A stretch of 57,887 nt of DNA from Bacillota bacterium (GCA_012735535.1 JAAYHC010000021.1:1-57887), one strand, 5' to 3'. Shown: positions 1 to 8,818, counted from the first letter of the stretch. A program made the numbers and translations. Notes: generated from the sequence alone by a model not told the origin.

Positions 1-142
1 ATGCCTAGCTTAGGGTACTCTACGAAACCCTGGGTGATAGCTCTACGGAACCTCAGCGGCTTCAGCACAGCTTTATGAACACCAATTGTGGCGAGGTCTC
101 TCGCCTACTAAAGCTTGACGCGTACCCCCCCGGGATGTCGGC

Positions 143-171
143 TTGTCACGATTGGGCGAGCATGGTATAAT
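143..171 (+). promoter_or_regulatory. sigma-A type promoter of the tRNA-Sec/sel locus
   Basis: A -35 element TTGTCA (143-148) and a perfect -10 TATAAT (166-171) are separated by 17 bases. The element ends 20 bases before the first base of the tRNA-Sec, so it very likely starts the tRNA transcript. I assign nothing to bases 1-142: no open frame with a good start, and no RNA family I could recognise. Confidence 0.8.
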
Positions 172-191
172 GGAACAGCTAAAACTGTTGT

Positions 192-288
192 GGGGGTAGA
201 TGAGTCCTGGTGGGCTCCCTGGACTTCAAATCCTGTGACGGGCAGCGGTCCTGTCCGTGGTGGGTTCGATTCCCACATACTCCCGCCA
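192..288 (+). tRNA. selC: Selenocysteine tRNA, anticodon UCA
   Basis: This 97-base tRNA carries the anticodon loop CTTCAAA, whose TCA reads UGA, and an encoded GCCA 3' end (285-288). It has the tRNA-Sec hallmarks of an 8-base acceptor arm (192-199 with 277-284), a 6-bp D stem, a long variable arm and a 5-bp T stem GTGGG/CCCAC around TTCGATT. Two imperfections are visible: the eighth acceptor pair is G-A, and the anticodon stem has a T-T mismatch. The selenocysteine genes selD, selA and selB follow at once, which settles the identity. Confidence 0.95.
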
Positions 289-304
289 AGATAGCAGGAT
301 CTGA

Positions 305-330
305 GGGTTTCGCTATGGAAGCCCTTTTTT
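305..330 (+). terminator. Intrinsic terminator between tRNA-Sec and selD
   Basis: A 7-bp stem GGGTTTC (305-311) / GAAGCCC (318-324), with one G-U pair and a 6-base loop, is followed by six T residues (325-330). It would end most tRNA-Sec transcripts before selD. A TATAAT at 347-352 could be the -10 of a separate selD promoter, but no convincing -35 is seen (the position is occupied by the T run). Confidence 0.8.
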
Positions 331-411
331 ATTACCTTTTTATTGGTATAATTGGTATAGCAGGAACGGGACGGTCGTTTGCGCGAAACTCGCAGTAAGG
401 GGGTTGTGGCA

Positions 412-1458
412 ATGAGCGCAGATAAAGTCAAACTGACCCAGCTCTCATCAAAAGCAGGTTGAGCAGCCAAATTTGGTCCAGGGGCTCTGGATCAAGTGCT
501 GCGTCACTTGCCGCAGATGCCTGTAGATGAGAATGTCTTGGTAGGGTTCAATACCGTTGATGATGCTGCAGTATACAAGCTAAATGCAGAAACAGCTCTA
601 GTGCAAACGGTCGATTTTTTTACACCAATTGTGGATGATCCCTACTGGTATGGACAGGTTGCCGCTGCCAATGCGCTCAGTGATATTTGGGCGATGGGTG
701 GTCGTCCGTTGATCGCCTTAAATATTGTCTGTTTTCCGTGTAGTTTAGACCTGGCCATACTGGGCGAAATCCTCCGCGGCGGGGCGGAGAAGGTCTTGGA
801 GGCGGGGGCCTTACTGTTAGGCGGCCACACTGTGCAAGATAATGAGCCCAAGTATGGCTTGGCGGTGACCGGGATCGTCAATCCGGACATAGTCTGGTCT
901 AATGTGGGCGCCGTACCGGGGGATAGGCTGATCCTGACCAAGCCGCTCGGAACCGGAGTGATTAGTACAGCGGTTAAAAAGGAAAAGGCTGCGGCCCAGC
1001 ATATCCAAGCGATGGTCGAGTCCATGGCTACCCTAAATAAGCTGGCCGCGGAAACGGCCGCCGCATTCTCGGTACACGCCTGTACGGATATTACCGGGTT
1101 CGGTTTTTTAGGCCATTTAAATGAGATGGCAACCGGCAGTCGAGTCAGCGCCAAAATCTTTACCGGCCGGCTGCCGTTATTGCCCGGGGCCTATGAGTAC
1201 GCCAAGCAAGGTTATTTGCCCGGCGGATTGATGGCAAACCTGCACTTTGTCGAGGAACGGCTGGAAATTGCACCCTCAGTAGATCCGGTTTTGGTCGAGT
1301 TGGCTGCCGACCCTCAGACCTCCGGAGGATTGCTCTTTGCTGTCTCGGCAGATCAGGCGGAGCCGTTATTACAGGCGTTGCAGGGACAAGGGATCCCGGC
1401 TGCGATTGTCGGTGAATTTTGCGAACAAGGGGCTAAGACCCTGTTCTTGGAGGGATAA
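412..1458 (+). CDS. selD: Selenophosphate synthetase, itself a selenoprotein (Sec17)
   Basis: SelD makes selenophosphate from selenide and ATP, the selenium donor for Sec-tRNA. The true start is ATG at 412, behind GGGGG. Codon 17 (460-462) is an in-frame TGA in the context SSKAG-U-AAK, where SelD proteins carry their catalytic Cys or Sec, so a naive gene call would begin only at 496. Read through, the product is 348 aa, normal for the family. The downstream frame has the SelD/AIR-synthase pattern, including DDAAVY near residue 48, the GGHTVQDNEPKYGLAVTG segment and the late DPQTSGGLLF. The stop lies 4 bases before selA's start, so the genes are probably co-transcribed. Sec at this site is known from other bacteria and is certain here given selC, selA and selB alongside. 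Confidence 0.97.
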
Positions 1459-1462
1459 AATC

Positions 1463-2875
1463 GTGGGACATGAGCCAAATCACGAGTTAAGGCGTATTCC
1501 CCCAGTTAATGAGCTGCTCGAATTGCCTTCGGTACTGAGACAAGCCCAAAAGTGGCCGCGGGAAGCGGTTGTCGACTTGCTGCGGCTATACATTGATGAG
1601 TTGCGACAAAAGGTTCTCGCCGGACTAGTCCAAGTCCCGGACGATAGAACAGATTGGGATGTACGGCTGGGCGAGTTTTTTGCCAATTGGGAACGGGATT
1701 TGCATTTGCGCCCGGCGATTAACGGGACAGGGGTCATTATTCACACCAATTTAGGTCGTTCGCCCTTGGCCCCGCTGGCCCAGGCAGCCGTGAGCCGCAT
1801 TGCCGCAACATATTCTAATCTAGAGTATGACCTCGAAGCGGGGGAGAGGGGCTCACGATATTCTCATGTTGAGGAGCTACTCACTCAGGTTACCGGCGCC
1901 GAGGCCGGTTTGGTTGTTAACAACAATGCGGCAGCCGTGATGTTGGTCTTAGATACTTTGGCCAAAGATGGCGAGGCGATTGTCTCCCGCGGCGAGCTCG
2001 TTGAAATCGGCGGCTCCTTCCGAATTCCGGAGGTAATGAAACGTAGCGGAGCTATTTTACGCGAGGTTGGCACGACCAACAAGACGCATCTCAGGGATTA
2101 TGCCGAGGCGATCACCCCGGAGACCAAAGTGATCTTAAAGGTACATACAAGCAATTTCCGGATCCAAGGTTTTACGGCTGGGGTTGATCGGACCGACTTA
2201 GCTCGGCTCGCCCATGAGCGGGGATTGCTACTGATCGAAGACCTCGGCAGCGGCGTCCTGATTGATCTCTCGGCTTATGGGCTACCGGCTGAACCGACCG
2301 TACAGCAGAGTATTAAAGCCGGCGTCGATATTGTTACTTTTAGCGGCGACAAGCTTTTAGGCGGACCGCAGGCCGGGATTATCGTCGGCAAAGGCGAATT
2401 AATTCGGCGCATCAAGCAAAACCAGCTGACGCGGGCCTTGCGGATTGACAAGATGACACTGGCGGCCTTGGAAGCGACCCTCAAATTATATCTCGCCCCT
2501 AGCCTGGCGTTGCAGGAGATTCCAACTCTCCGTATGCTGACCGAGCCCCTGGAGGTGGTCGAGGCCAGGGCGCAAAGGTTGGCTGCGGCAATCAGGCAAA
2601 CCTGTGGCGAAGATGCGGTGATCGAAGTGGTTGATGATCTTTCCGAGGCCGGTGGCGGCTCTTTGCCCGGCACCATCATCCCGAGCAAGGCCGTTTCTCT
2701 GGCCTTGCCTTGGATACAGCCACTGTATCTGGAAAGATGGCTGAGGCAACAAAGACCACCGCTCATCGCGCGTCTGAGCCAGGAGCGCTTGTTGATTAGC
2801 GCCCGGACGATCTTTGACGCCGAAATACCGGTGATCGCCGGTTTGCTCAGTAAGAGCCGGGAGGTTAGTAAATAG
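1463..2875 (+). CDS. selA: L-seryl-tRNA(Sec) selenium transferase
   Basis: SelA converts Ser-tRNA(Sec) to Sec-tRNA(Sec) with PLP and selenophosphate. I choose GTG 1463, a few bases after GGAGGG in the end of selD, because the family N-terminus (RRIPPVNELLELPSV) follows closely; an open frame from 1337 would add residues unlike the family. The product is 470 aa, the usual length. Landmarks are the NGTGVIIHTNLGRSPL segment near residue 88, typical of SelA, and the PLP lysine at residue 297 in TFSGDKLLGGPQAG. It sits between selD (4-base gap) and selB (adjacent, no gap). No anomaly is seen. Confidence 0.97.
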   Translation: MGHEPNHELRRIPPVNELLELPSVLRQAQKWPREAVVDLLRLYIDELRQKVLAGLVQVPDDRTDWDVRLGEFFANWERDLHLRPAINGTGVIIHTNLGRSPLAPLAQAAVSRIAATYSNLEYDLEAGERGSRYSHVEELLTQVTGAEAGLVVNNNAAAVMLVLDTLAKDGEAIVSRGELVEIGGSFRIPEVMKRSGAILREVGTTNKTHLRDYAEAITPETKVILKVHTSNFRIQGFTAGVDRTDLARLAHERGLLLIEDLGSGVLIDLSAYGLPAEPTVQQSIKAGVDIVTFSGDKLLGGPQAGIIVGKGELIRRIKQNQLTRALRIDKMTLAALEATLKLYLAPSLALQEIPTLRMLTEPLEVVEARAQRLAAAIRQTCGEDAVIEVVDDLSEAGGGSLPGTIIPSKAVSLALPWIQPLYLERWLRQQRPPLIARLSQERLLISARTIFDAEIPVIAGLLSKSREVSK

Positions 2876-4804
2876 ATGCGGAGGATTATCATCGGTACCG
2901 CCGGCCATGTTGATCACGGCAAAACCACCTTGGTCAAGGCGATAACCGGGGTGAACACCGACCGGTGGGCTGAGGAGCAGAAGCGCGGACTAACGATCGA
3001 TTTAGGGTTTGCCCCCTTTACCCTGCCGAGCGGCAATCGGGCGGCGATCATTGATGTTCCCGGTCATGAGCGTTTCATAAAAAATATGCTGGCCGGAGTG
3101 AGCAGTATCGATGTCGTCATTCTGGTCGTGGCCGCCGATGAGGGCGTCATGCCGCAAACTAGAGAGCACTTGGATATTATTGATATTTTGCAGATTAAGC
3201 ATGGGGTAGTGGCGGTCACTAAACGGGACCTTGTTGATGAAGAACTTCTCGAGCTGGTTCAGGAAGAAATCCGCGAACACTTGGCCGGGACAACCCTGGC
3301 CGATGCCCCGTTGGTGCCGGTTTCCGCGCTTACCGGCGAAGGCATTCAAGAACTACTCGTCACGGTGGAATCGGTAGTTGCGGAGGCAGCCAAAAGCGAG
3401 CCGTCGAAATTGCTGCGGATGCCGATCGACCGGGTTTTCCAGATTGCCGGTCACGGTACGGTGGTTACCGGTACGCTTTTGGGAGGCACCCTCAGTCTCA
3501 AAGATGAAGTGGAGATCCTGCCTGCCGGCGTGCGAGCGAAGATCCGCCAGATCCAGGTGCACGACGAACCGGTGGAGTCGGTCACGGCCGGCCACCGGGT
3601 GGCCCTGAACTTAGCCGGGGTGGAAAAAAGCGAACTAAAACGGGGAGACGTCATTTTAGAGCCTGGGGTGATCGAACCAACCCAAATGATCGATGCCAAA
3701 GTTACTGTTCTGGCGAGTAGCACGAAAGAGCTCGCCCACCGCGAACGGATCCGGGTCCACATCGGAACGAGTGAGGTCTTGGCCCGCTTGCGAACTTTGG
3801 AAGCGGAGCAGATCGAGTCCGGCAGCTCAGGTTATTGCCAACTCATTTTTGAAGAGCCGGTCGTGGCGGCCCGTGGCGACCTGTTCGTGATCCGATCTTA
3901 CTCCCCGGCGCATACCATCGGAGGCGGCAAAGTATTAAACAGCAACCCCCTGCGGTGGAAGCGCAATAGCCCGAAGACCGCCGAGATTTTGCGCCGAGAG
4001 GAGGCCGGCGATCCGACCGACTTATTACGCCTGGCCTTTGAAGGTGCGCCGCGCGATCTCTTTACCCGGGAGCTATTACGGAAAAAAACTCTACTGGATC
4101 CAGGTGTAATCCGCACCGAACTCCGGACTTTACTGAGACAAGAAGAGATCATTGATATAGAGAACAACCAGGTCTTCTTGTTTGCGAAAGGCGAACAAGA
4201 ACTATGGTCGGAAGCGAAGGAGCTTTTAGCCGCGTTTCACGAACAGTTTCCTTTGCGCAAAGGCTATTCTAAAGAAGAACTCCGCAGCCGTTTGACACCT
4301 TCTTGGGAGAGTCGCCATTTTAACAATCTGCTCACGATCTGGGTTGAGCGGGGAGAACTTGCGGTTTATGACAAAGAAGTCGGATTGCCGGGCAAGGGTC
4401 TGCAATTAGATCCGAAGGAGGCAGCTTTAGCCGAGCAGATCGGTGCCGAGTTTTTGGCCGGTGGCTTTATGCCGCCGAATCTGCCTGATGTGGCGGCACA
4501 GTTTAAGCTTACCGATCAGAAGCTACAAGAGATCTTGAACTACTTGGTGCTGCGTGGAGTACTGGTTAAGGTTGCCGAAAACCTGTATTTCCACGCGACC
4601 AATCTGGCCGAAGCCAAAGCGGTGGCGAAAACCCTGGTGCAAGAAGAAGGCGGTTTTGAGGCGGCTGTTTTTCGCGACCGCACCAATAGCAGCCGTAAGT
4701 ACGCTATCGCTCTGCTCGAGTATTTTGACGGCATCAAATGGACCAAACGAGTTGGCGACAAGCGGGTGGCCGGTGCGGCCATGCGGGAAGAAAACGGAAA
4801 CTAG
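2876..4804 (+). CDS. selB: Selenocysteine-specific elongation factor
   Basis: SelB delivers Sec-tRNA(Sec) to ribosomes paused at UGA codons with a SECIS hairpin. ATG 2876 abuts the selA stop. The 642-aa product has the GTPase domain at the N-terminus: P-loop GHVDHGKTT near residue 10, RGLTIDLGF switch region, DVPGHERF near 60 and TKRDLVD near 117. EF-Tu-like beta-barrel domains follow, and from about residue 375 the winged-helix repeats that bind the SECIS RNA, ending in [12 protein letters not shown]. Because the RNA-binding tail is full length, this host can decode UGA in mRNAs beyond selD, which matters for the next gene. Confidence 0.97.
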   Translation: MRRIIIGTAGHVDHGKTTLVKAITGVNTDRWAEEQKRGLTIDLGFAPFTLPSGNRAAIIDVPGHERFIKNMLAGVSSIDVVILVVAADEGVMPQTREHLDIIDILQIKHGVVAVTKRDLVDEELLELVQEEIREHLAGTTLADAPLVPVSALTGEGIQELLVTVESVVAEAAKSEPSKLLRMPIDRVFQIAGHGTVVTGTLLGGTLSLKDEVEILPAGVRAKIRQIQVHDEPVESVTAGHRVALNLAGVEKSELKRGDVILEPGVIEPTQMIDAKVTVLASSTKELAHRERIRVHIGTSEVLARLRTLEAEQIESGSSGYCQLIFEEPVVAARGDLFVIRSYSPAHTIGGGKVLNSNPLRWKRNSPKTAEILRREEAGDPTDLLRLAFEGAPRDLFTRELLRKKTLLDPGVIRTELRTLLRQEEIIDIENNQVFLFAKGEQELWSEAKELLAAFHEQFPLRKGYSKEELRSRLTPSWESRHFNNLLTIWVERGELAVYDKEVGLPGKGLQLDPKEAALAEQIGAEFLAGGFMPPNLPDVAAQFKLTDQKLQEILNYLVLRGVLVKVAENLYFHATNLAEAKAVAKTLVQEEGGFEAAVFRDRTNSSRKYAIALLEYFDGIKWTKRVGDKRVAGAAMREENGN

Positions 4805-4880
4805 CCAACAAGCACCGCTAGTGCCAGCGGGGAATAGGGTGGTAATTGGAGAGAGTCCTGCCGCGTGGGGAGTGGTGTTA

Positions 4881-5087
4881 GTGGCGGTTAATCGTTTGCA
4901 GTGTGTAGTTTGCGGGCGCATCCGCTTCCCCTTTACCAGGGTGGGCAGGGGATGTTTGTGCCGGCAGTGAGAAGCAGATCTCCTGTCTGCTACCCCGGAG
5001 CATACCGGCTATTTGCTCAGAGCTAGGTTGATCGGAGAGTGCTTTTTTGGTGAGCTTCAGCATGTACTGAGAGGTGATTGGTACTGA
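4881..5087 (+). CDS. Candidate selenoprotein form of sigma-G inhibitor Gin (in-frame UGA)
   Basis: Gin (CsfB) is a small zinc-binding anti-sigma factor that restrains sigma-G, and in Firmicutes it often precedes the decarboxylase found next here. The frame begins at GTG 4881 (GGGGAG at 4867-4872; GTG 4872 or 4875 are alternatives). It encodes CVVC (4902-4913), 15 residues, then C-R-Q followed by TGA at 4968-4970, then E and a further 38 open codons to TGA 5085-5087. Read as Sec, the product is 68 aa. The pattern CxxC-x15-CxxU-E-x12-Y matches, from memory of the family, CxxC-x15-CxxC-E-x12-Y of Bacillus Gin, so the UGA replaces the fourth ligand Cys. AGCAGA (4973-4978) and TCTGCT (4986-4991) can form a hairpin just after the UGA, but it does not clearly meet the bacterial SECIS rules. 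Alternatives are a nonsense-mutated pseudogene or a truncated finger. Confidence 0.6.
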
Positions 5088-6523
5088 AACAACCTTTTTT
5101 GGAGGCGATCATCGCTTATTGTCGCCAGGGTATTTTACCGCTGCACACCCCGGGTCATAAGCAAGGTGCCGGTATTGCGGCCGGGTTCAAAGATGCTTTC
5201 GAGCGGTGGGGACTCCAACTGGACATCGATCCTCCGGTCTTGCCCAGCGGAGAAAGCTGGGTTGCGCCGACAGCCCTGTTGACCGCAGCCCAAGCGATGG
5301 CGGCGGATCTTTTCGGAGCGGCGGAGACTTTTTTTCTGACTAACGGAACTTCCGCGGGGATTCAGGCGATGTTTCTGGCTGCCGGCAAACAAGGGAAAGT
5401 TGTGCTGCCGCGGCAGGTTCATACCTCGGTCATTAGCGCCCTGATTATCAGTGATTGTACGCCCATTTTTGTCAAGCCGCGGGGGACAAGCTCCGATCTA
5501 CCCGATTCTCGGCTCGACCCTGACGAGTTGCGGTTCGTGCTGAGCGCGACCGATGGTATCCGAGCAGTCTTCACCCAAAATCCCAGTTATTATGGTTTTG
5601 CGGCCGATTTACGTCCAATCGCCCAAATTGCCCATGAATATCAGGTTCCGTTATTGGTTGATGAGGCGCACGGTCCTCATTTTTCTTTTTCGGCCGATCT
5701 GCCCCAAGCTGCCTTGCAAGCCGGGGCTGATCTCGTTGCCCAGAGCACCCATAAACTCTTGACCTCCCTCACCGGCAGCTCGATGTTGCATGTCAGCCGA
5801 GCTTATCGCCATCTCGACCTCGGACGCTGTGTCGATCTTGTCCAATCGACCAGTCCGTCCTTTTTGCTCTTAGCTTCCTTGGAGGCGGCCGTCTTTCAGT
5901 TGGCTGAAGTTGGCGAGCAATTGGTGGAGCAGGTGCTTAGCTTGGCCACTGCGTTCCGGGAGAGGGTCAAAGATCTGCCGGGAATTACGATCCTGGGCGA
6001 TGAGGAGATTCAGGCGTGGGGTTATCCCGATTATGACCGGACCAAGTTGGTCCTGGATTTTTCTGGCTTAGGTCTTACCGGTCTGGAAGCCGCGGCCATT
6101 TTGCGCCAGGAATACCAGATTCAGACGGAGATGGCTGATTTCCGCCGGGTGCTGGCCGTCTTGGGACCAGGTGATACCGAGGAAGGAATAATTCGTTTAG
6201 AGCAGGCTTTACGGCTCATGGCGGCAAAATATTACCAGGGGAGAAAGTTGCCGGACCCGCCGGCCTTGCCGGGATTTTCGGAACTTGCCATGACGCCGCG
6301 CGAAGCCTTTTTTGCGGCGGCGGCCGAAGTCCCGCTGGCCCAAGCGGCCGGGATGGTTGCCGCAGAAATTATCGCCCCGTATCCGCCAGGGATTCCGGTG
6401 GTGATTCCGGGGGAAATTATCACTCGGGAGCAAATACAATATTTAGAGGAGCTTGCGGCCTACGGCTTTAACATAGCTGGTACCACCGGCGGGGTTCCTC
6501 GCCGGCTCAGAGTAGTGATATAA
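5078..6523 (+). CDS. Orn/Lys/Arg decarboxylase family PLP enzyme (YaaO-like)
   Basis: This 481-aa protein belongs to the aspartate-aminotransferase-fold basic amino acid decarboxylases, like Bacillus YaaO and SpeA; its substrate cannot be read from sequence. It opens with the family pattern LPLHTPGHKQG (near residue 20) and has the PLP lysine in AQSTHKLLTSLTGSSMLHV and the DEAHGPHF aspartate upstream of it. The C-terminal domain has the usual EAFFAAAAEVPLAQAAGMV and PYPPGIPVVIPGE. Start TTG 5078 is uncertain: GAGAGG lies at 5069-5074, so CTG 5084 is also possible. Either way the start lies inside or beside the end of the upstream Gin-like frame, suggesting translational coupling. The gene begins the conserved tmk-holB operon. 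Confidence 0.9.
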   Translation: MVLKQPFLEAIIAYCRQGILPLHTPGHKQGAGIAAGFKDAFERWGLQLDIDPPVLPSGESWVAPTALLTAAQAMAADLFGAAETFFLTNGTSAGIQAMFLAAGKQGKVVLPRQVHTSVISALIISDCTPIFVKPRGTSSDLPDSRLDPDELRFVLSATDGIRAVFTQNPSYYGFAADLRPIAQIAHEYQVPLLVDEAHGPHFSFSADLPQAALQAGADLVAQSTHKLLTSLTGSSMLHVSRAYRHLDLGRCVDLVQSTSPSFLLLASLEAAVFQLAEVGEQLVEQVLSLATAFRERVKDLPGITILGDEEIQAWGYPDYDRTKLVLDFSGLGLTGLEAAAILRQEYQIQTEMADFRRVLAVLGPGDTEEGIIRLEQALRLMAAKYYQGRKLPDPPALPGFSELAMTPREAFFAAAAEVPLAQAAGMVAAEIIAPYPPGIPVVIPGEIITREQIQYLEELAAYGFNIAGTTGGVPRRLRVVI

Positions 6524-6545
6524 TTTAGCAAAGGGTGATGGCTGC

Positions 6546-8150
6546 GTGACCAGCAAAGGCTCAATTACGGATAACCTTGATTTGCTGTTAGAAGTATTGC
6601 CGCCCCATATTACCAAGATCATCGAAAATTCGCCGGACAAGCAAGAGCTGATAGAGATCGTGATGGATCTCGGTCGTCCCTTAGAGTTGCGATTTGATCA
6701 TGGACGGGATTATGTCTCCGATATCTTGGTAACCAGGGAAGATCTTGATTATGTCACCTCCAGACTTGGTTCTTTTGGATCGGACAACCGGGCCGGGATT
6801 GAACGCACCTTACATCGCATTTCGGCTATTCGCAATCGGCGGGGCGATGTGATCGGCCTTACCTGTCGGATTGGACGAGCGGTCTATGGTACGATCGATA
6901 TCGTCCGTGATGTGATCGAAACCGGCAAAAGCGTTCTCTTATTAGGTCGTCCCGGTGTTGGCAAAACTACTCTGCTGCGGGAAACCGCGCGGATTTTGTC
7001 TACCGAGTTTGGCAAACGAGTGGTCATTGTTGATACCTCTAACGAAATCGCCGGTGACGGTGACATTCCGCACCCGGCAATTGGCCGAGCCCGGCGTATG
7101 CAGGTGGGCCGGGCCGAGCAACAAGCCGAGGTCATGATCGAAGCGGTTGAGAATCATATGCCTGAGGTCATCGTCATCGATGAGATCGGCACCCAAGCCG
7201 AGGCTGAGGCGGCGAGGACCATTGCTGAGCGGGGCGTTCAACTGGTTGGCACCGCCCACGGCAACACCTTGGAAAACCTCATTGCCAATCCGACGCTCTC
7301 GGATCTGGTGGGGGGCATCCAGGCCGTGACCTTAGGCGATGAGGAAGCCAAGCGGCGGGGTACGCAGAAGACGGTTTTGGAGCGTAAGCATCCGCCGACC
7401 TTTGATATTCTGGTCGAAATCCAAGATCGGGACCGGTTTGCTATTCACCATGATGTGGCCGCCACCGTCGACCTCTTGCTGCGGGGCTACGACCCGCAGC
7501 CCGAGATCAGACAGCGTTATCCGGAGGGTGAGATCGAGGTTATCCAAAGTGCCGGTCCGCTGGAATTGAAGGAAAGAGAAGTTCAGGAAGATTATCAGAG
7601 CTATCAGGCCGGTCCGCGGCGGGAGCGTGGCAGCGGCAAAAAGAGCGGCCGAGATTCACGCTTTGCCCAGGCCGCCCCGGCTGTCGATCGGATTTTACAT
7701 ATCTACCCATATGGGATAAGCCGCAACCGGCTGGAGAAGGCGATTAGCAACTTGCGAGCGCCGGTGCATATCGTTAAAGATTTGCAGCTGGCTGATGTGA
7801 TTTTAACCCTAAAGGGACAATACCACAAGATGCCGAAAAAGCTCAAAGAGGGAGCAGGGCGTAATCTGCCGATATATCCCATCCGCTCCAATACCGTCTC
7901 TCAGATGGAAAAGTATCTGCAAGAGCTCTTGTATGATGGGATCGATGAACCGATTCTTGAAGCTGAAGACGCTGCGAAAACCGTTTTGGCCGAGCGTCAC
8001 CCGGTGGCGTTAAAGCCACAAAATTCTTATATCCGGCGGCTGCAACATCAATTGGCAGCTAGCTACAACCTGACCTCCCAGAGCATTGGCGAAGAACCAT
8101 ATCGCCATGTGGTCTTCTACGCTCCGGAGGATAGAAGGGATCTTTCATGA
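6546..8150 (+). CDS. R3H domain AAA+ ATPase (SpoIIIAA/Ycf45-like)
   Basis: This 534-aa protein is an ATPase of the SpoIIIAA/Ycf45 group with a C-terminal nucleic-acid-binding region; no precise function is established. Start GTG 6546 follows AAAGGGTGATG. The N-terminal 60 residues resemble the SpoIIIAA helical region. Walker A is GRPGVGKTT (near residue 137) and Walker B is VIVIDEIG (near 212), followed by AERGVQLVGTAHG, a sensor-like segment. After a basic linker near residue 365 comes a domain with IYPYGISRNRLEKAI and a final R3H-like stretch RRLQHQLAASYNL. It overlaps tmk by four bases (ATGA) and is co-transcribed with the decarboxylase. Confidence 0.88.
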   Translation: MTSKGSITDNLDLLLEVLPPHITKIIENSPDKQELIEIVMDLGRPLELRFDHGRDYVSDILVTREDLDYVTSRLGSFGSDNRAGIERTLHRISAIRNRRGDVIGLTCRIGRAVYGTIDIVRDVIETGKSVLLLGRPGVGKTTLLRETARILSTEFGKRVVIVDTSNEIAGDGDIPHPAIGRARRMQVGRAEQQAEVMIEAVENHMPEVIVIDEIGTQAEAEAARTIAERGVQLVGTAHGNTLENLIANPTLSDLVGGIQAVTLGDEEAKRRGTQKTVLERKHPPTFDILVEIQDRDRFAIHHDVAATVDLLLRGYDPQPEIRQRYPEGEIEVIQSAGPLELKEREVQEDYQSYQAGPRRERGSGKKSGRDSRFAQAAPAVDRILHIYPYGISRNRLEKAISNLRAPVHIVKDLQLADVILTLKGQYHKMPKKLKEGAGRNLPIYPIRSNTVSQMEKYLQELLYDGIDEPILEAEDAAKTVLAERHPVALKPQNSYIRRLQHQLAASYNLTSQSIGEEPYRHVVFYAPEDRRDLS

Positions 8151-8818
8151 CGAGAGCAGACGCCGCCGCAGGCTTGTTTATTACCCTAGAAGGCAGTGAT
8201 GGTTCGGGGAAAACCACCCAAGCCAACCTGCTCAAAGATTATCTGGCCCAACAGGGGATCGACTATCTGGTTACCAGAGAGCCCGGCGGCACTCAGCTCG
8301 GAGAGGCGATCCGGGCGGTTATTCTCGATCCGCAATACACCGAGATGGTTCCCGAGACCGAGATGTTGCTTTATGCCGCCTGCCGGGCCCAGTTGGTCAA
8401 AGAAGTGATTTTGCCCGCGCTCGAACAGGGTAAAGTGGTGATCTCGGAGCGCTTCGTCGACTCGAGCATCGCTTACCAGGGATATGGCTTAGGCCGGCAG
8501 TATTTACAAAAAGTCAAAGCAATTAACGAGGTTGCTACCGGGGGGTTAAAACCCCATTTGACCTTGTTGTATGATATCGATCCGCAGAGTGTAATCGATC
8601 GCGCCATCGGAACCAGTTCACTCGAGGGCATCACCGGTGGTGATCGGATTGAGCGGCGGGCACCGGCCTACCATGCCAGAGTGCGCTGGGGTTATCTTCA
8701 GCTGGCGGCGCGGGAACCGGAGCGATTTGTCGTGATTAGCACCAAAGGTAAAGCGCCCGAGCAAATCTTTGCCGAGAGCATAGCTGCTTTACAGCAGCGA
8801 TTTCCCGGTCGTTTTTAA
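8147..8818 (+). CDS. tmk: Thymidylate kinase
   Basis: This kinase phosphorylates dTMP to dTDP for DNA synthesis. The 223-aa product has the P-loop EGSDGSGKTTQ near residue 16, the TREPGGTQLGE segment that binds dTMP, and SERFVDSSIAYQGYG with the DR-like motif region. The lid region is short and contains GGDRIERR. The start ATG overlaps the upstream stop by four bases, and darA follows 20 bases later with its own GAGGGGGAAGG ribosome site. Gene order tmk-darA-yaaR-holB-ricT is the classical Bacillus/Clostridium operon. Confidence 0.97.
   Translation: MTRADAAAGLFITLEGSDGSGKTTQANLLKDYLAQQGIDYLVTREPGGTQLGEAIRAVILDPQYTEMVPETEMLLYAACRAQLVKEVILPALEQGKVVISERFVDSSIAYQGYGLGRQYLQKVKAINEVATGGLKPHLTLLYDIDPQSVIDRAIGTSSLEGITGGDRIERRAPAYHARVRWGYLQLAAREPERFVVISTKGKAPEQIFAESIAALQQRFPGRF

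Noticed and set aside
128-160. Resemblance of GATGTCGGCTTGTCAC to a conserved 23S rRNA segment
   Set aside because: The match is short and the surrounding sequence does not continue as rRNA; this region is the promoter of tRNA-Sec.
192-288. tRNA-Sec being a pseudogene because of two mismatched pairs
   Set aside because: The overall length, anticodon, CCA end, promoter and adjacent selDAB genes all argue for a working tRNA.
642-1154. Minus-strand open frame inside selD
   Set aside because: Shadow of a GC-rich coding region; no ribosome site or family pattern.
3002-3349. Minus-strand open frames over selB and other long genes
   Set aside because: They lie opposite confident genes and have no ribosome sites or recognisable domains.
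4554-4970. 138-codon open frame overlapping the end of selB
   Set aside because: Its first part is a shadow of selB; only the last part, from about 4872, is coding, and that belongs to the Gin-like gene.
4968-4970. Treating the Gin-frame TGA as a plain stop giving a 29-residue protein
   Set aside because: The sequence after the TGA keeps the E and the Y at Gin spacing and stays open up to the decarboxylase start, so Sec read-through is more likely, though unproven.
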